From positions 372,001 to 436,000 of the forward strand of contig NZ_CP135027.1 of the NCBI RefSeq assembly GCF_039392895.1: a stretch of DNA of 64,000 nt. Reading direction: 5' to 3'. Of the stretch, positions 19,193 to 28,981 are shown piece after piece; position 1 is the stretch's first letter; each line of letters opens with the position of its first letter. The notes under the pieces are model-generated. The model was not told the origin of the DNA. It saw only the letters and a list, made by a program, of their open reading frames with translations, and did no database searches. The position numbers were made by a program, and so were the translations under genes. The DNA comes from Buchnera aphidicola (Mindarus keteleerifoliae). GTDB taxonomy: Bacteria; Pseudomonadota; Gammaproteobacteria; Enterobacterales; Enterobacteriaceae.

Positions 19193-19816
19193 TTAGCAAT
19201 TTAACAACTTTTTAATTAAATTATTTTTCTTTTGTTTTTGATAAGATGTTCGTAATCTATTTGCTAATATAATATTACTTAAATCAAATAAAGCAGTTTT
19301 TAATTTATTATTAACAACAATATAATCATATTCATGATAATGACTAATTTCAGAAACTGCTTTTTTCATTCTTTTTTTGATTACAAGATCACTATCTTGA
19401 CCTCTATTTTGTAATCTTCTATGCAATTCTTTTTTAGAAGGAGGAAGCAAAAAAATACTTTTCGAATTTGAAATTCTTTTTCGAATATTTTGAGCTCCTT
19501 CCCAATTAATAATCAAAAAAATATCAAATCCTAACGATAAAAATTTTTTTACTATTAATTTTGAGGTGCCATAATAATTATTAAAAATTTTTGCATACTC
19601 TAAAAAATATTTCTTTTTAATCATATTTTTAAACTCTTTTTTTGAAACAAAATAGTAATGCTCTCCATCTTTTTCTCCCTTTCGCATTGATCTTGTAGTA
19701 TGAGAAACAGAAACGGCTATTTTATTCAAAATTTTTTTTTTAAAAATTTGCTGCATCAAAGTAGATTTTCCTGTTCCACTAGGTGCTGAAATAATAAATA
19801 AGGTACCTGTATACAT
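19193..19816 (-). CDS. gmk: Guanylate kinase
   Basis: A 207-residue protein, the family length. It carries the P-loop SAPSGTGKST, SVSHTTRSMRKGEKDGEHYYFVS (the GMP-binding lid), and LIINWEGAQNIR, where E. coli has DIDWQGAQ. It phosphorylates GMP to GDP. In E. coli gmk lies with rpoZ and spoT, which are not here, so it stands alone in this neighbourhood. Confidence 0.95.
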   Translation of the reverse strand: MYTGTLFIISAPSGTGKSTLMQQIFKKKILNKIAVSVSHTTRSMRKGEKDGEHYYFVSKKEFKNMIKKKYFLEYAKIFNNYYGTSKLIVKKFLSLGFDIFLIINWEGAQNIRKRISNSKSIFLLPPSKKELHRRLQNRGQDSDLVIKKRMKKAVSEISHYHEYDYIVVNNKLKTALFDLSNIILANRLRTSYQKQKKNNLIKKLLNC

Positions 19817-19914
19817 TAAATTTGGTTATATTTCTTTATGTTTTAACACAAGTTATATATAAGTTATTATGCCAGAAAATGCATGAGTTATACATATTTT
19901 TTTTAATATACTTA

Positions 19915-20895
19915 TTAAATATAAAAAACTTTTTTTAAAAATAATTCTTCATACTTTTTAAAAAAAACTCGAAATTTATAGTTTTTATCTATTTTTTTGT
20001 TCAAAATAGCCTGAATCCAAAAAAAATTGTTGTCGATTGAAGTGAAATAAATAATTTTTCCAATAGAAATCCATTTATTTTTAACTTTTACTTCTATTTT
20101 TAAATTTTTTTTCAAAATGTTTTTTTTAAATGAAATCATCCAACATAAAAAATTATTCTTTATTTTTTTAAAATAAGCTCTAGAAATAACCTCTTGTCCC
20201 TGATAACAACCTTTAAAAAAATTAATTGCAAAAACTCTTTGTAATCCTAATTCTTGCGGAAGAAATTTTTCTTGAACATTTTTTTCTATTATAGGAAACC
20301 CTAATTCTATATCTAAAAAATTCCAATATTCAAAACCTTTGATGATTATATCTTTGACTAATATTTGATATAAAAAATTTCTTTTTTTATGAGGAAAAAT
20401 TAACAAATACCTTTTTTTAGTATTATTTATTAAAAATAATATAATATCGTTTTCAATAACTAATGGGTTTTCTTCATTTGGAATATTAAGAAAAAAATTC
20501 TTTAAAAAATCATCTGAACTTTCACCTATTAAACCAATAATTTTTAAATTTCTTTTTACATCAATCGATACTTTTGAGAAAATAGAATATTTTACCAATT
20601 CTTTAACCTGAGAATTAATCGCTTTTTTCTTAATTAAATATCCATATTTTCCATTAAATTGAAACAATCTTAACAACGCTATAACCCTACCATTAATCGA
20701 GCAATGAGCAGCAATATAATGCTTATTTAACTTTAATTGATCCATATCTATAGTCAATTTACTTTGTAAATATTTTTTAGAATCCTTTCCTTTTACCACC
20801 ACTACTTTCCAATCATTTAAGATTACTAAATTAGGTTTTAAAGTCTGATAATAAAAAAAATCTGTTTTTTTTGTAATAGCAATGTCAAATTTCAT
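19915..20895 (-). CDS. ygfZ: tRNA-modifying / Fe-S maintenance protein YgfZ
   Basis: A 326-residue folate-binding protein of the GcvT-like family. The diagnostic motif K-G-C-Y-x-G-Q-E appears as FFKGCYQGQEVISR, including the redox-active Cys. YgfZ supports folate-dependent activity of Fe-S enzymes such as the methylthiotransferase MiaB, which is encoded about 5 kb away. The C-terminal beta-barrel is shortened and very lysine-rich. It is divergent from prfB, as in E. coli, where the ygfZ and prfB-lysS regions are also close. Confidence 0.9.
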   Translation of the reverse strand: MKFDIAITKKTDFFYYQTLKPNLVILNDWKVVVVKGKDSKKYLQSKLTIDMDQLKLNKHYIAAHCSINGRVIALLRLFQFNGKYGYLIKKKAINSQVKELVKYSIFSKVSIDVKRNLKIIGLIGESSDDFLKNFFLNIPNEENPLVIENDIILFLINNTKKRYLLIFPHKKRNFLYQILVKDIIIKGFEYWNFLDIELGFPIIEKNVQEKFLPQELGLQRVFAINFFKGCYQGQEVISRAYFKKIKNNFLCWMISFKKNILKKNLKIEVKVKNKWISIGKIIYFTSIDNNFFWIQAILNKKIDKNYKFRVFFKKYEELFLKKVFYI

Positions 20896-21034
20896 CTAAA
20901 GTATGACCAATTTTTTATAAAAAATATTTTTAAAAGTTAATCAATGATTATATAATAATCTTTTTGTTACATAAATAAAAATTATTTTTTCCAAAATTTT
21001 ACAAAAACTGAAAATATTTTTAAATAGGATCTTT

Positions 21035-22130
21035 ATGTTCGAAATAACTATGATTAAAAATCAAATTAAAAACTGCGAAAAAAAAATAAATAATTTTAGG
21101 AGGATTCTTTGATTATGATAAAAAAAGAAATTTAATGAAACAAATAGATTTACAATTAAACGATCCTACAATCTGGAATAATCCAAAAAAAATTAACAAA
21201 ATAAACAAAGAAAAAGCTATCTTAAAAAAGGATCTATTTAAAATTGATAAAATTGTTACTACAATGGAAATCATTAAAAAAAAATTTAGACTAAATCTAA
21301 AGAAAAAAAATAGAAATTTTGAAAAATTATTATCTATATTAAATGAATTAAAAATTATGATAAAAAAAATGGAAATTTATTTTTATTTTTCAAAGCTAGA
21401 AGATAGTTATAATTGTTATATTGACATACAAGCTGGTTCTGGAGGAATAGATGCTCAAAATTGGGCGAAAAAAATGCTTAGAATGTATCTAAAATGGTTA
21501 GATCAGAAAAAATTTAAAGTTGAAATTATTCACGAATCTATAAGTGAAATTTCAGGAATAAAATCAGTCACTGCTCGTGTTATAGGATCTTATGCTTTTG
21601 GATGGCTAAGAACAGAAACTGGGATTCACAGATTAGTGAGAAAAAGTCCTTTTAATTCTGGAAGTAAGAGACATACTTCTTTTGTTTCAGTTTTTGTATA
21701 TCCTGAAGTTAAAGAATCAACAAATATTGAAATAAAAAATTCTGACTTAAGAATAGATGTATATAGATCTTCAGGAGCAGGAGGTCAACATGTTAACAGA
21801 ACTGAATCTGCTGTAAGAATTACTCATATTCCTACGGGAGTTACAACTCAATGTCAAAATAACAGATCACAACATAAAAATAAAGAAATTGCTCTTAAAC
21901 AAATTAAAAGCAAACTCTATCAATTAGAATTAAAAAGAAAAAACAAAAATAAAAAAAATATTGAAAAAAATAAATCAAATATTGCGTGGGGAAATCAAAT
22001 ACGATCTTATATATTAGATGATTCTAGAATTAAAGATCTAAGAACAAAAGTAGAAACAAGAAATATTCAGAACGTACTAAATGGAGAATTAGATCAATTC
22101 ATCGAAAGTAGCTTAAAACTTGGTATATAG
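21035..22130 (+). CDS. prfB: Peptide chain release factor 2 (programmed +1 frameshift)
   Basis: The first 25 codons start at the ATG at 21035 (MFEIT, as in E. coli MFEIN) and end in CTT followed by an in-frame TGA at 21110-21112. Slipping one base resumes at 21111 as LDYDKKR, matching E. coli LDYDAKK, and the +1 frame runs to 22130, for 364 residues in all (E. coli 365). An internal ribosome-like AGGAGG at 21098-21103 precedes CTT-TGA, the classic autoregulatory arrangement. The protein keeps the SPF anticodon-like motif (KSPFNSG) and the catalytic GGQ (SGAGGQHVN). RF2 ends translation at UGA and UAA. lysS follows after eight bases. Confidence 0.96.
21098..21112 (+). promoter_or_regulatory. 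RF2 programmed frameshift signal
   Basis: AGGAGG, then ATT, then the slippery CTT-TGA. The internal Shine-Dalgarno-like hexamer lies three bases before CTT, as in E. coli prfB. When RF2 is scarce, the ribosome stalls at UGA and shifts +1, so the protein controls its own synthesis. The base after TGA is T here, whereas E. coli has C, which can affect termination strength. Confidence 0.9.
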
Positions 22131-22138
22131 AGGAAAAA

Positions 22139-23665
22139 ATGAATTATCAAGAAAAGAAAAATATTTCTGAAACTAAAACAAAAATTGACCAAAAAAAAAT
22201 TAGAAGAAAAAAGCTAGATTTTATATGTTCTAAAGGGTTTAATTTTCCTAATAAATTTAAACCAACTATTTCAGTTAAAAAAATAATTGAAAATTATAAT
22301 AATATAGAAAGCGTAAAGTTAAAAGAAAATAATGTAGCTGTTAAAGTTGCTGGAAGAATTATCAGACAAAGATTTATGGGCAAGGCAGCATTTATTGTAC
22401 TTAAACAAGGTTATATGGAAATTCAAATATATATAACACAACAAATAATTTTATCTAATAAATACATTGATAAATTTAAAGATTTAGATCTAGGTGATAT
22501 CATAGGAGTAAAGGGAATATTATTTAGAACTAAAACTAAAGAATTGTCTATTTATTGCAAAGATATTGAATTATTAACTAAATCATTACGTCCTTTTCCT
22601 AATAAATACCATGGGTTACTAGATCAAGAAACACGTTATAGAAAAAGATATTTAGATTTAATTAGTAATAAAAAAATTTTTACTATTTTTGAAACTCGTT
22701 CAAACATTATAAGTAAAATTCGTAGTTTTATGAAAAAAAACAAATTCTTAGAAGTAGAGACCCCTATGATACAAACTATTCCTGGAGGAGCAGATGCCCG
22801 TCCTTTTATAACTCATCACAACACTTTAAACATGAATATGTACTTAAGAATTTCTCCAGAACTATATTTAAAAAGACTAATTGTAGGGGGGTTTAACAGA
22901 ATTTTCGAAATAAATAAAAATTTTCGGAACGAAGGAATTTCTAATAGACACAGTCCAGAATTTACTATGATGGAATTATATTCTTGTTTTGATACTTATA
23001 AAGAGATGATGATCATCATTGAACAACTAATAAAAGAATTAGTTTGTAAAATATCCAAAAAAAAAATTATTACTTATGGAAAAAATGAAATAAATTTCAA
23101 AACACCATATAAAAAAATTAGTATTAAAAATGCAATTCTTAAATATAATCCTAATATTAATTCTTCAGATTTAGAATCACTTTCTTCAATAAAAAAAATT
23201 TCAAAAAAGTTAAATATAGAAATGAAAGAAGACTGGATGATTGGGAAATTTATCATTGAAATTTTTGAAAAAACTGTAGAAAAAAAAATAATTCAACCTA
23301 CTTTTATAACAGAATATCCTATTGAAGTTTCATTATTAGCAAGAAAAAAAAATTCTAATAAAAACATTGCTGAAAGATTCGAATTTTTTATTGCAGGCTA
23401 TGAAATAGCTAACGGTTTTTCTGAACTTAATGATGCTATAGATCAAAAAAAAAGATTTAAACAACAAATAAACAAAAAAAATATAGATAAATCAAACATT
23501 TTTTTTTATGATGAAGATTATATTAAAGCTTTAGAATATGGTTTACCTCCAACAGCTGGACTAGGACTTGGAATAGACCGCTTAATAATGTTATTAACCA
23601 ATCAAAAAAATATTCGAGATGTAATTTTATTTCCTATATTAAAAAATATATCAGAAAAAAAATAA
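22139..23665 (+). CDS. lysS: Lysyl-tRNA synthetase (class II)
   Basis: A 508-residue class II synthetase. The N-terminal OB-fold anticodon domain (AGRIIRQRFMGKAAF) precedes class II motif 1 near FLEVETPMIQ, motif 2 FRNEGISNRHSPEFTMMEL and motif 3 GLGLGIDRLIMLL. It charges tRNA-Lys. It follows prfB by eight bases with a GAGGA ribosome site inside that gap, and the prfB-lysS pairing is conserved from E. coli. Confidence 0.97.
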   Translation: MNYQEKKNISETKTKIDQKKIRRKKLDFICSKGFNFPNKFKPTISVKKIIENYNNIESVKLKENNVAVKVAGRIIRQRFMGKAAFIVLKQGYMEIQIYITQQIILSNKYIDKFKDLDLGDIIGVKGILFRTKTKELSIYCKDIELLTKSLRPFPNKYHGLLDQETRYRKRYLDLISNKKIFTIFETRSNIISKIRSFMKKNKFLEVETPMIQTIPGGADARPFITHHNTLNMNMYLRISPELYLKRLIVGGFNRIFEINKNFRNEGISNRHSPEFTMMELYSCFDTYKEMMIIIEQLIKELVCKISKKKIITYGKNEINFKTPYKKISIKNAILKYNPNINSSDLESLSSIKKISKKLNIEMKEDWMIGKFIIEIFEKTVEKKIIQPTFITEYPIEVSLLARKKNSNKNIAERFEFFIAGYEIANGFSELNDAIDQKKRFKQQINKKNIDKSNIFFYDEDYIKALEYGLPPTAGLGLGIDRLIMLLTNQKNIRDVILFPILKNISEKK

Positions 23666-23734
23666 TTTTGTAAAAAAATATTTTTAATTTCTTAATTAAA
23701 ATTTTGTTCACAATTAAATTAACTGAGGAAAAAT

Positions 23735-24982
23735 ATGTCTCAATTTAAAAATAATCTCTTTATAAATATTGAAAAAGAAAAAATAAAAAAAATTATAAAT
23801 TTATATAATACCCCCTTATGGGTGTATAATTCTGAAATTATTGAATCTAAAATTAGAAAACTAAAAAAGTTCGATACTATTCGTTTCGCTCAAAAAGCTT
23901 GTTCTAATATCCACATTCTTAAATTAATGCGAAAAAACAAAGTCAAAGTTGATGCAGTATCTGAAGGGGAAATACATAGAGCTCTATTTGCTGGATTTAA
24001 ACCAAAAAATAATGAAATTATTTATACTGCTGATATTTTTGAAAAAACAACATTAACTACTGTTAAAAAATTAAACATTCCTGTTAATATTGGATCAATT
24101 GATATGTTGATTCAGCTTGGAAAAATTTCTCCTAATCACCCTGTTTGGTTAAGAATTAATCCTAAATTTGGACATGGACACAGCAAAAAAACAAATACTG
24201 GAGGAGAAAACAGTAAACACGGTATTTGGGATCCAAATACAGCAATTAAAATAATAAAAAAATATAATTTAAAATTAGTTGGGTTACATATGCATATAGG
24301 ATCTGGAGTTGATTACAGTCATTTAAAAAATGTTTGTAATGCCATGGTTGAATATGCTATTAGCTTAAATCAAAAAATAAGTAGCATTTCAGCTGGAGGA
24401 GGATTATCAATTCCTTATCGAAATAAAGAAAAACCAATAAATGTAGAACATTATTATTTCTTGTGGAATAAAGCAAGAAATACTATATCTAAATTTTTAA
24501 ACCTTAATATTGAATTAGAAATTGAACCTGGAAGATTTTTAGTTGGAGAATCAGGCATTCTAATCACTGAAGTAAGAGCTGTTAAAAAAATGGGACATAA
24601 TAATTTTGTATTAGTTAATGCTGGTTTTAATGATTTAGTCCGTCCTGCTATGTATGGAAGTTATCATAGTATATCAGTACTTAGCGGATCCAAAAAACCC
24701 ATTAACTATCAAAAAAAAATTCAAACAATAGTTGCTGGACCTCTATGTGAATCTGGTGATATATTTACTCAATTTGAAAATGGAAATATTGAAAAAAGAT
24801 TATTACCTGTAGTTTCACCAGGTGATTTTTTAATTTTTCATAATACGGGAGCATACGGTGCTTCTATGTCTTCAAATTATAACAGTCGTCCTTTAATACC
24901 TGAAATTCTATTCAAAAAAAACATTTTTCATTTAATTAGAAGACGACAAACTATACAAGATTTAATTGCATTAGAAATTTAA
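23735..24982 (+). CDS. lysA: Diaminopimelate decarboxylase LysA
   Basis: A 415-residue PLP enzyme of the alanine-racemase fold. It shows the PLP lysine in RFAQKACSN, HMHIGSG, the phosphate-binding SAGGGLSIPYR, EIEPGRFLV, and the substrate-contacting GPLCESGD and HNTGAYG. It converts meso-diaminopimelate to lysine, the last step of lysine synthesis, which fits provisioning of essential amino acids. A GAGGA ribosome site precedes the ATG. In E. coli lysA has a divergent regulator, lysR, and none is present here. Confidence 0.96.
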   Translation: MSQFKNNLFINIEKEKIKKIINLYNTPLWVYNSEIIESKIRKLKKFDTIRFAQKACSNIHILKLMRKNKVKVDAVSEGEIHRALFAGFKPKNNEIIYTADIFEKTTLTTVKKLNIPVNIGSIDMLIQLGKISPNHPVWLRINPKFGHGHSKKTNTGGENSKHGIWDPNTAIKIIKKYNLKLVGLHMHIGSGVDYSHLKNVCNAMVEYAISLNQKISSISAGGGLSIPYRNKEKPINVEHYYFLWNKARNTISKFLNLNIELEIEPGRFLVGESGILITEVRAVKKMGHNNFVLVNAGFNDLVRPAMYGSYHSISVLSGSKKPINYQKKIQTIVAGPLCESGDIFTQFENGNIEKRLLPVVSPGDFLIFHNTGAYGASMSSNYNSRPLIPEILFKKNIFHLIRRRQTIQDLIALEI

Positions 24983-25025
24983 AAGATGATAATTTTCATT
25001 ATATTACATTTATAAATTTTAAAGA

Positions 25026-25052
25026 AAGTTTTTTATAAAAACTAAAAAACTT
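25026..25052 (+). terminator. Possible terminator after lysA
   Basis: The inverted repeat AAGTTTTTTA (25026-25035) and TAAAAAACTT (25043-25052) forms a 10-bp stem with a 7-base loop, 44 bases after the lysA stop. No T run follows directly and the stem has only two G-C pairs, so it would be weak. Confidence 0.35.
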
Positions 25053-25175
25053 ACCTTTACATTTCAAAAAGATTAAAATTTAAAAAAATAATTAAAAATT
25101 AAGAACAGTAATTTTTACTAATATAAACTTTTATAAAAAATATCAATATTTTTAAAAACATTGTAAACAAAAAAA

Positions 25176-25970
25176 ATGAAACTTTACTTAAATTTAATAA
25201 AATATATTTTAAAATTTGGAAAAAGCAAAAATGATCGAACAGGAATAGGAACATTATCCATATTTGGATATAACATAAAGATTAATTTAAAAAACGGATT
25301 TCCATTAATTACAACAAAATGTTGTCATACAAGATCAATAATTTATGAATTGCTATGGTTTCTTAAAGGTAAAACTAACATTAAGTATTTAAATCAAAAA
25401 AAAGTATCAATTTGGGACAAATGGGCTAATAAAAAAGGGGATTTAGGTCCTATATATGGAAAACAATGGAGATCTTGGGAAGATAAAAAAGGGAAAAAAA
25501 TAGACCAAATAAAAAATTTAATAAACGAAATTAAAAATAACCCAAATTCTCGTAGAATGATTGTTTCTGCATGGAATGTAGGAGATATTAACAAAATGGC
25601 ATTACCTCCATGTCATACCTTATTTCAATTTTATGTTTTGAAAAATACTTTAAGTTGTCAGATTTATCAGCGTTCTTGTGATGTTTTTATAGGGTTACCT
25701 TTTAATATTGCTAGTTATTCTATACTTTTACATATGATTTCACAACAATGTAACCTATATCCAGGAAATTTACTTTGGACAGGAGGAGATGTTCATTTAT
25801 ACAAAAATCATGTTTCTTTAGCTAAACAACAAATTCTTAGAAAACCTAGAAAATTACCCAAATTGATCCTAAAAAATAAGCCAAAATCCATTTTTCTTTA
25901 TAAATTTAACAATTTTAAAATTATAGGATATCAGCCTTATCCTTCAATCAAAGCAACAATAGCAGTATAA
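25176..25970 (+). CDS. thyA: Thymidylate synthase
   Basis: A 264-residue protein, exactly the E. coli length. It has the N-terminal NDRTGTGTLSIFG-like segment, the catalytic cysteine in [35 protein letters not shown] and the YQPYPSIKA tail. It methylates dUMP to dTMP with methylene-tetrahydrofolate. In E. coli it is preceded by lgt in one operon. Here the 193 bases between lysA and thyA hold no recognisable lgt. Confidence 0.97.
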   Translation: MKLYLNLIKYILKFGKSKNDRTGIGTLSIFGYNIKINLKNGFPLITTKCCHTRSIIYELLWFLKGKTNIKYLNQKKVSIWDKWANKKGDLGPIYGKQWRSWEDKKGKKIDQIKNLINEIKNNPNSRRMIVSAWNVGDINKMALPPCHTLFQFYVLKNTLSCQIYQRSCDVFIGLPFNIASYSILLHMISQQCNLYPGNLLWTGGDVHLYKNHVSLAKQQILRKPRKLPKLILKNKPKSIFLYKFNNFKIIGYQPYPSIKATIAV

Positions 25971-26090
25971 AAAAAACATTTTTTTTAAAATATAGAAAAT
26001 ATCTAATCTAAATTAGACAAATAACTAATAATGAAATATCATTTCTGTAAATATTTTTAAAGTGCATAATACTTTTAATGTATAATCAAA

Positions 26091-27428
26091 ATGAAAAAAA
26101 TACATATTAAAACTTGGGGATGTCAGATGAATGAATATGATTCATCTATAATTTCCAATCTTTTTTTATTAAATAAAAAAAAATATTGCTTAACAGATAC
26201 TCCTTTTAAAGCAGATGTATTGATTCTCAATACGTGTTCTATTAGAGAAAAAGCAAAAGAAAAATTATTTCATCAACTTGGAAGATGGAAAAAAATAAAG
26301 GAAAAAAATCCAAAAATAATCATTGCCGTAGGTGGTTGTGTTGCAACACAAGAAGGTAAAGAAATTTATAATAGAGCCAATTATGTTGATATTATTTTTG
26401 GAACTCAGACTATACATCGATTGCCTAATATGATAAATGAAATTCAAAAAAATAAAACTTTTCTTATCGATATTAGTTTTCCTACAGAAGAAAAATTTGA
26501 TTCGTTACTAGAACCTAGAGTGTCAAAATTATCTTCTTATGTCTCTATAATGGAAGGATGTAATAAATATTGTTCTTTTTGTATTGTACCTTACACTAGA
26601 GGGGTGGAAGTTAGTAGAAAATGTGATGATGTATTATTTGAAATCGTTTCTTTAGCAAAAAAAGGAATCAAAGAAATTCATTTATTAGGGCAAAATGTAA
26701 ATGCTTACAAAGGGGAAACGGCGTATGGAGGTATTTGTTCTTTTTCAGAATTAATTGAACTGATAGCTGAAATTAAAGAAATAAAAAGAATTAGATTTAC
26801 AACTAGCCATCCTGTAGAATTTACAAGAAAAATTATTAACGTTTATGAAAAAGTACCTAAATTGGTTAATTTTCTTCACTTACCAGTACAAAGCGGCTCA
26901 AATCGAATTTTGAAATTAATGAAAAGAGGACATACTATATCGGATTATAAAAAAATAATTTCAGAATTACTTTTAATTAGACCTAAAATGCAAATTAGTT
27001 CTGATTTTATAGTAGGATTTCCTGGAGAAACTAAAAAAGACTTCTATAAAACAATTAAATTAATTGAAGAAATTAATTTCGATATGAGTTTTAGTTTTAT
27101 ATATTCTCCAAGACCAGGAACACCAGCCTCTATTATGAAAGACAATGAAACAAGTTATTCTGAGAAAAAAATCAGACTTGATCTACTGCAAAAAAGAATA
27201 AGAAAACAAGCATTAAATTGGACGAAAAAAATGATGAACAGCATTCAAATTATTTTAGTTGAAGGAGTTTCTAAAAAAAACATTTCTGAATTATATGGAA
27301 AAACAGAAAATAACAGAACTGCTTATTTTCAAGGATTATCTACAATGATTGGAAAATTCGTTAAAATAAAAATCACAAATACATTTATTAATTCTGTTAG
27401 AGGTATATTTATAAATTATGTTAATTAA
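26091..27428 (+). CDS. miaB: tRNA-2-methylthio-N6-isopentenyladenosine synthase MiaB
   Basis: A 445-residue radical-SAM methylthiotransferase. The N-terminal UPF0004 domain supplies the auxiliary cluster cysteines ([24 protein letters not shown]). The radical-SAM domain has CNKYCSFC with the C-x3-C-x2-C spacing. LHLPVQSGS and [11 protein letters not shown] follow, then a C-terminal TRAM domain. It adds the methylthio group to i6A37 of tRNAs reading UNN codons. The E. coli order miaB-ybeZ-ybeY-ybeX-lnt is kept except that ybeZ and lnt are missing. Confidence 0.96.
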   Translation: MKKIHIKTWGCQMNEYDSSIISNLFLLNKKKYCLTDTPFKADVLILNTCSIREKAKEKLFHQLGRWKKIKEKNPKIIIAVGGCVATQEGKEIYNRANYVDIIFGTQTIHRLPNMINEIQKNKTFLIDISFPTEEKFDSLLEPRVSKLSSYVSIMEGCNKYCSFCIVPYTRGVEVSRKCDDVLFEIVSLAKKGIKEIHLLGQNVNAYKGETAYGGICSFSELIELIAEIKEIKRIRFTTSHPVEFTRKIINVYEKVPKLVNFLHLPVQSGSNRILKLMKRGHTISDYKKIISELLLIRPKMQISSDFIVGFPGETKKDFYKTIKLIEEINFDMSFSFIYSPRPGTPASIMKDNETSYSEKKIRLDLLQKRIRKQALNWTKKMMNSIQIILVEGVSKKNISELYGKTENNRTAYFQGLSTMIGKFVKIKITNTFINSVRGIFINYVN

Positions 27429-27490
27429 TCTAGTTTACTAAAAAATACTAAAAAATTTAATACGAGATAAAAAACTATTTTATAAAAAAT

Positions 27491-27941
27491 ATGATTATTA
27501 TTAATTTGCAAAATATAACTAAAAAAAAACAATTTTGTCCTAAAAAAATAGAATTTATAAATTGGGCAAGACAGTTTCCTTCTAAAAAAAAAAATCGTAA
27601 CAATTAGAATTGTTAATACATTAGAAATAAAAAAATTAAATTTTATTTATAGAAAAATAAAAAAACCAACAAATATACTCTCATTTCCTTATAATGTTAC
27701 TTTAAATAATAGTAAAATCCTTTTAGGAGATTTAATAATTTGCAGCGAAATAATGACAATAGAAGCAAAAAAACAAAAAAGAAACATCAAGGAACATTGG
27801 GCACATATATTTATACACGGAATATTACATCTACTAGGACACGATCATACTAATAGACAAGAAACAAAAAAAATGGAATCATTAGAATGTAAAATAATGC
27901 ATAAATTAGGATTTAAGAATCCATATATAAGCAATATGTAA
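27491..27941 (+). CDS. ybeY: Endoribonuclease YbeY, frameshifted at an A11 tract
   Basis: A rRNA-maturation nuclease split over two frames. Frame one starts at the ATG at 27491 (MIIINLQNI) and reaches the 11-A run at 27584-27594, after which it hits a stop within four codons. Reading one base fewer (A10) continues as IVTIRIVNT (E. coli VTIRVVDT), NILSFPY, LLGDLIIC, EHWAHIFIHGILHLLGHDH (the zinc H-x3-H-x5-H motif) and a normal C-terminus. The corrected protein has 149 residues, against 155 in E. coli. Apart from the tract, the gene is fully conserved, so RNA polymerase slippage on the A run probably restores some product. The alternatives are a sequencing error or a recent pseudogene. Confidence 0.88.
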
Positions 27942-27989
27942 CTTACATTACAATTTTTTGTAAAAAAGCAAGAGATATACTAAAATTTT

Positions 27990-28865
27990 ATGAACGATTC
28001 CTTCTTAAAAAATATTAATAAAGATAATAAAAAAGGATTTTTTTCGATTTTATTACATCAAATCTTTAATGATGAACCAAAAAATAGAGAAGAATTACTA
28101 AAGTTAATACAAGAATCGAAAGAAAAAGAATTAATTGATCAAACTACTAAAAATATGCTAGAAGGAGCAATACTTATAACAAAAAAAACAGTTAAAGAAA
28201 TAATGATTCCTAGAACTCAAATGATTACTTTAAATTTAAACTATAATTTGAACAAATGTTTAGAAATTATTATCAAATCTGCTCATTCTAGATTTCCTGT
28301 TATGAGTAAAGATAAAAATTATATTGAAGGTTTTTTAATAGCCAAAGATTTATTATCCTTTATATACAAAGAAAAAAAATTATTTTTCATAAAAAAATTT
28401 CTTAGACCTCCTATTGTTGTACCTGAAAGTAAACACCTTGATAAAATGTTAAAAGAATTTCAATTAAAAAGAAATCATATGGCTATAGTTATAGATGAAT
28501 TTGGAATTGTGTCAGGATTAATTACAATCGAAGATATACTAGAATTAATTGTAGGAAAAATTGAAGATGAGTTTGATAATGTTAAAGAAATGAATATTAG
28601 ACAAATAAACCAATTTACCTTCTTAATCAAAGGATTAACTCAAATTAAAGAATTTAATGAAAAATTTAATACAAATTTTTTCGATAAAGAAGTTGATACT
28701 ATTGGAGGTCTAATTATAAAAAAAGTAGGATATGTACCTAAAATAAACAAAATAATTTGTATCGATAATTATCAATTTAAAATATCTACAATAGATAATA
28801 GAAAAATTTTAACAATTCATGTAAAAATTCCTAAAAATTTACTTTTACCTTCTTTAAAAAAATAA
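27990..28865 (+). CDS. corC: CBS-domain protein YbeX/CorC
   Basis: A 291-residue protein of the CorC/HlyC family. After an N-terminal linker (GFFSILLHQIFNDEPKNREEL) it has paired CBS domains with IMIPRTQM, SRFPVMSKDKNYIEGFLIAKDLL and MAIVIDEFGIVSGLITIEDILE, then the CorC_HlyC domain (VDTIGGLI). The family is linked to magnesium/cobalt efflux and, through ybeY, to ribosome function. In E. coli lnt follows; here leuS follows directly after 116 bases. Confidence 0.92.
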   Translation: MNDSFLKNINKDNKKGFFSILLHQIFNDEPKNREELLKLIQESKEKELIDQTTKNMLEGAILITKKTVKEIMIPRTQMITLNLNYNLNKCLEIIIKSAHSRFPVMSKDKNYIEGFLIAKDLLSFIYKEKKLFFIKKFLRPPIVVPESKHLDKMLKEFQLKRNHMAIVIDEFGIVSGLITIEDILELIVGKIEDEFDNVKEMNIRQINQFTFLIKGLTQIKEFNEKFNTNFFDKEVDTIGGLIIKKVGYVPKINKIICIDNYQFKISTIDNRKILTIHVKIPKNLLLPSLKK

Positions 28866-28981
28866 ATATTATATTAAACATTCTTAATAGCAGTACTTTT
28901 ATCAATTTTAAATTTTTCAAAAATAGATGTTTTTTACCAATAAAATTTTTATTAAAAACTTATAGAAAGATATAAAACTAA

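Noticed and set aside
24983-25175. Search for an lgt remnant between lysA and thyA.
   Set aside because: No Lgt motif is visible in any frame of the 193 bases; only a weak hairpin is present.
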